Assembly: GCF_014191355.1 (NCBI RefSeq)
Contig: NZ_JACHWM010000016.1
Coordinates: 62,001 to 126,000 of the forward strand
Direction: 5' to 3'
DNA: 64,000 nucleotides
From: Methylobacterium sp. R2-1
GTDB lineage: Bacteria > Pseudomonadota > Alphaproteobacteria > Rhizobiales > Beijerinckiaceae
This document shows positions 61,270-64,000 of the stretch, one piece after another (positions within the stretch are counted from its first letter, which is position 1; the number at the start of each line of letters is the position of its first letter). Under the pieces are notes generated by a model. The model made no database searches and had not been told where the DNA came from. It worked only from the letters and a program-made list of their open reading frames with translations. The position numbers and the translations under genes are program-made.

Positions 61270-62064
61270 TCAGGCGGCGAGAGCGGGCTTGGCGTGGCGG
61301 GCGTAGAGGAACTCCAGCACCGCGGCGCGGGCGTGGACGTAGGTCGCGTCCTCCACGAGATCGAGCCGGCGGCGGGGCCGCGCCAGCGGCACGGGCAGGA
61401 TCTCGCCGATGGTGGCGGAAGGCCCGTTCGTCATCATCACGATGCGGTCCGAGAGCAGCACCGCCTCGTCCACGTCGTGGGTGATCATGATGACGGTGTT
61501 CCGCAGACGCGTCTGGATCTCCATGAGCTGGTCCTGGAGATGGGCGCGGGTCAGCGCGTCGAGCGCGCCGAACGGCTCGTCCATCAGCAGCACGGTCGGC
61601 TCCATGGCGAGCGCGCGGGCGATGCCGACGCGCTGCTTCATGCCCCCGGAGATCTCCGCAGGGCGCTTGTCGGCGGCGTGCATCATGTTCACCAGCGCAA
61701 GGTTGTGCTCGATCCACTGGGCGCGCTCAGCCCGCGTCCTCTTGCCCTTCGACACCTTGTCGACGGCGAGCGCCACGTTCTCGCGCACGGTCAGCCAGGG
61801 CAGGAGCGAGTGGTTCTGGAACACCACCGCGCGGTCGGGGCCGGGGGCGTTCACTTCACGTCCGTCCAGCAGCACGCCGCCGGTCGAGGCCTTGAGCAGG
61901 CCGGCGACGATGTTGAGCACCGTCGACTTGCCGCAGCCGGAATGCCCGATGATCGAGACGAACTCGCCCTTGGCGATGTCGAGGTTCACGTCGCGCAGCA
62001 CCTCGGAGGACTTGCCGCCGCGATGAAACGTGATGCCGACCTGGGAGAGGGAGAGATGAGCCAT
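61270..62064 (-). CDS. nrtD: Nitrate ABC transporter ATP-binding protein
   Basis: A protein of 264 residues. Walker A is G-H-S-G-C-G-K-S-T, the signature is I-S-G-G-M-K-Q-R, and Walker B L-L-M-D-E-P-F-G-A-L-D. It couples ATP hydrolysis to nitrate/nitrite import with NrtB and NrtA. GAGGGA lies eight bases ahead of the ATG, 12 bases after the nrtB stop. No fused NrtC-type domain is present. Confidence 0.93.
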   Translation of the reverse strand: MAHLSLSQVGITFHRGGKSSEVLRDVNLDIAKGEFVSIIGHSGCGKSTVLNIVAGLLKASTGGVLLDGREVNAPGPDRAVVFQNHSLLPWLTVRENVALAVDKVSKGKRTRAERAQWIEHNLALVNMMHAADKRPAEISGGMKQRVGIARALAMEPTVLLMDEPFGALDALTRAHLQDQLMEIQTRLRNTVIMITHDVDEAVLLSDRIVMMTNGPSATIGEILPVPLARPRRRLDLVEDATYVHARAAVLEFLYARHAKPALAA

Positions 62065-62076
62065 GTTCTTAGTCCC

Positions 62077-62937
62077 TCACGCTGCGCTGGTGCCACGGGT
62101 CACGAGCACGCCGAGCCCGGCAACCATCCGGTCGAGGACGAAGCCGATGAGTCCGACATAGACGAGGGCGACGATGATCTCGGAGATGTGGGAGGAGTTC
62201 CACGCGTCCCAGATGAAGAAGCCGATGCCGACGCCGCCGATCAGCATCTCGGCCGCGACGATGGCGAGCCAGGACAGGCCGACGCCGATGCGAAGACCGG
62301 TGAAGATGTAGGGAGCCGCGGACGGCAGCATGATCTTGTAGAAGAACTCGATCGGGTTCAGCCGGATGACCGCGGCGACGTTGCGATAGTCCTGCGGAAT
62401 GTTGCGGATGCCAACGGCCGTGTTGATGATGATCGGCCAGATCGAGGTGATGAAGATCACGAAGATCGCGCTCGGTTGGCCGTCGCGGAAGGCGGCCAGC
62501 GAGAGCGGGAGCCACGCCAGCGGCGGAATCGTGCGCAGGATCTGGAAGATCGGGTCGAGCCCGCGCATCGCCCAATCGGACTGGCCGACCAGCGTGCCGA
62601 GCATCACGCCCGCCACCACTGCCAGCGAGAAGCCGAGGGCCACGCGCTTCAGGCTCGCGGCGATATGCCAGAACAGGCCCTTGTCGGTGCCGCCGTTGTC
62701 GTAGAACGGATCGACGATGATGTCCCAGGCCTCCGTCACCACCCGCGAGGGCGGCGGCAGGCCGGCGGTGGGGGAGGAGCACAGCACCTCCCACAGGAGC
62801 AGGAAGCCCGCCAGGACGACGAGCGGCGGCAGGACGCGGGCGGCGACGCCGCGCAGGCCGGCCAGTGTGATGAAGGGCGCGCGGGCCTTTGCGGCGGCGC
62901 GCTCGCGGGTTGCGGTGAGCGTTGCTCCGGTAGCCAT
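62077..62937 (-). CDS. nrtB: Nitrate ABC transporter permease
   Basis: A protein of 286 residues with about six hydrophobic helices. The permease EAA-type loop lies near N-V-A-A-V-I-R-L-N-P-I-E-F-F. The start at 62937 shares one base with the nrtA stop (TGATG), which implies coupled translation. It forms the membrane channel of the nitrate importer with NrtD and NrtA. Confidence 0.93.
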   Translation of the reverse strand: MATGATLTATRERAAAKARAPFITLAGLRGVAARVLPPLVVLAGFLLLWEVLCSSPTAGLPPPSRVVTEAWDIIVDPFYDNGGTDKGLFWHIAASLKRVALGFSLAVVAGVMLGTLVGQSDWAMRGLDPIFQILRTIPPLAWLPLSLAAFRDGQPSAIFVIFITSIWPIIINTAVGIRNIPQDYRNVAAVIRLNPIEFFYKIMLPSAAPYIFTGLRIGVGLSWLAIVAAEMLIGGVGIGFFIWDAWNSSHISEIIVALVYVGLIGFVLDRMVAGLGVLVTRGTSAA

Positions 62938-64000
62938 CACGCGACCTTCTTGATGCCGAGGCTGTTGAGGTAGGCGGCGGGGTTTTCCGGATCGAAGACC
63001 TTGCCGTCGAACAGCGTCTCGATGCCGCGCGAGGTGGAGGTCGGAATCGCCCCGACGCCGAGCGCCTTGGCGGCCTCGCGCCAGAGATCCTCACGGTTGA
63101 CCTTGGCGATCAGCGCCTTGGTGTCGGTCTGCGCGTCGAACTTGCCCCAGCGGATATCCTCGGTGAGGAACCAGAGGTCGTGCGACTGGTACGGGTAGGA
63201 GGCGTTGTCGGCCCAGAACTTCATGGTGAAGGGGCTGTTCTCGACGACGCGGCCGGTGCCGTAGTCGAACTTGCCCTTCATCCGGTCGACGACGTCGGCG
63301 ACCGGCACGTTGATCCACTGGCGCTTGGCCACGATCGCCGCCATCTCGTCGCGGTTCTCGGGCTTCTCGCACCATTGCTGGGCCTCCATCACCGCCATCA
63401 GCAGCGCCTTGGCGGCGTTGGGGTACTTGTCGACCCAGGCCGCGCGCATGGCGAAGGCCTTCTCCGGATGGTCCTTCCAGAGCTCTCCGGTTGTGATCGC
63501 GGTGTAACCGATGCCCTGGTGGATGAGCTGCTCGTTCCACGGCTCGCAGACGCAGAAGCAGTCCATCGTGCCGACCTTCATGTTCGCCACCATCTGAGGC
63601 GGCGGCACGACGATGGTCTCGATGTCCTTGTCGGGGTCGATGCCGCCGGCGGCCAGCCAGTAGCGGATCCAGAGATCGTGCGTGCCGCCGGGGAAGGTCA
63701 TGGCCGCCTTCACCGCTTTGCCGGAGGCCTTCTTGGCTTCCAGCACGGCTTTGAACGGTTTCGTGTCGAGGCCGATCTTGTGGTCGATATGCTCCTTGGC
63801 GATCGAGATGCACTGACCGTTCAGGTTGAGCCGGGCCATGATGTACATCGGCACCGGCACGTTGTTCTGCGTCACACGGCCAGCCGAGATCAGGTAGGGC
63901 ATCGGCGAGAGGATGTGGGCACCGTCGATGCCGTTGCCCTCGGAGCCGAGAACGAGGTTGTCGCGGGTGGTGCCCCAGCTCGCCTGCTTCAGCACCTCCG
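62937..64000 (-). CDS. nrtA: Nitrate ABC transporter substrate-binding protein, partial
   Basis: Only the last 354 residues lie in the window; the signal peptide and the first part run past the right edge. The visible part has D-G-A-H-I-L-S-P-M-P, then F-P-G-G-T-H-D-L-W and C-F-C-V-C-E-P-W-N, as in NrtA/CmpA proteins. It binds nitrate in the periplasm. It is the first gene of the nrtBD-nirA operon on the minus strand. An in-frame GTG near the edge is not the true start. Confidence 0.93.
   Translation of the reverse strand, partial: EVLKQASWGTTRDNLVLGSEGNGIDGAHILSPMPYLISAGRVTQNNVPVPMYIMARLNLNGQCISIAKEHIDHKIGLDTKPFKAVLEAKKASGKAVKAAMTFPGGTHDLWIRYWLAAGGIDPDKDIETIVVPPPQMVANMKVGTMDCFCVCEPWNEQLIHQGIGYTAITTGELWKDHPEKAFAMRAAWVDKYPNAAKALLMAVMEAQQWCEKPENRDEMAAIVAKRQWINVPVADVVDRMKGKFDYGTGRVVENSPFTMKFWADNASYPYQSHDLWFLTEDIRWGKFDAQTDTKALIAKVNREDLWREAAKALGVGAIPTSTSRGIETLFDGKVFDPENPAAYLNSLGIKKVA

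Noticed and set aside
1..64000. CRISPR array, prophage, insertion sequence or integrase in the window
   Set aside because: No regularly spaced short repeats, transposase, integrase or terminal inverted repeats were recognised. The only tandem repeats are inside coding sequence or short.

Overview
The window is a high-GC chromosomal segment of an alphaproteobacterium, most likely Methylobacterium/Methylorubrum (Hyphomicrobiales). The evidence is the gene families: two MucR/Ros regulators, an EcfG-type sigma factor, a GPR/RgsE-like giant coiled-coil protein, and rhizobial-type palindromic intergenic repeats. No rRNA, tRNA, CRISPR array, insertion sequence or prophage was found. The assignment rests on recognising sequences by eye, not on a search.

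Left part (1-22.7 kb). The 5' end of a possible trpA is followed by an operon of a HIT protein and NADH pyrophosphatase (nudC). Then come an HD-GYP response regulator, an FkbM methyltransferase of atypical composition, a DEAD-box helicase, a proline/alanine-rich membrane-anchored protein, a NarL-type kinase/regulator pair, tenA and an APC amino-acid permease. These are followed by a metallo-beta-lactamase-fold hydrolase, a YafK-type L,D-transpeptidase-fold protein and a degenerate ABC-exporter-like protein. An overlapping gene pair resembles the membrane subunits ActC-ActD (fused) and ActF of alternative complex III. The part ends with a class II glutamine amidotransferase and a sigma factor carrying an apparent NepR-like anti-sigma segment at its own N-terminus.

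Centre (22.7-41 kb). Two MucR paralogues that both lack the zinc-ligand cysteine flank this part. Between them lie a CoxE-like VWA protein, a frameshifted remnant, a [2Fe-2S] ferredoxin, a microprotein resembling the N-terminus of malic enzyme and an Hpt protein. The 8 kb gene for a 2669-residue GPR-like polar scaffold ends at a strong bidirectional terminator. After it come an XRE-cupin regulator, thiD, thiE and an NrtR-like regulator.

Right part (41-64 kb). An AT-rich regulatory stretch leads to argC, a DUF5872-type basic protein behind a candidate EcfG promoter, an orphan modA, a 56-residue RMF/CrpP-like protein, prmA and pepP. A DUF4258/DUF2283 pair has a frameshifted first gene. Next are a low-molecular-weight phosphatase with a fructosamine-kinase-family protein, an SbmA/BacA-type ABC exporter and small exported proteins. 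A GST-PNPOx-like operon lies divergent from a LysR gene. The window ends in a nitrate-assimilation operon read leftwards: nrtA(partial)-nrtB-nrtD-NirB-like reductase-nirA-FNR-type flavoprotein. Its genes are 25 nt or less apart or overlap.
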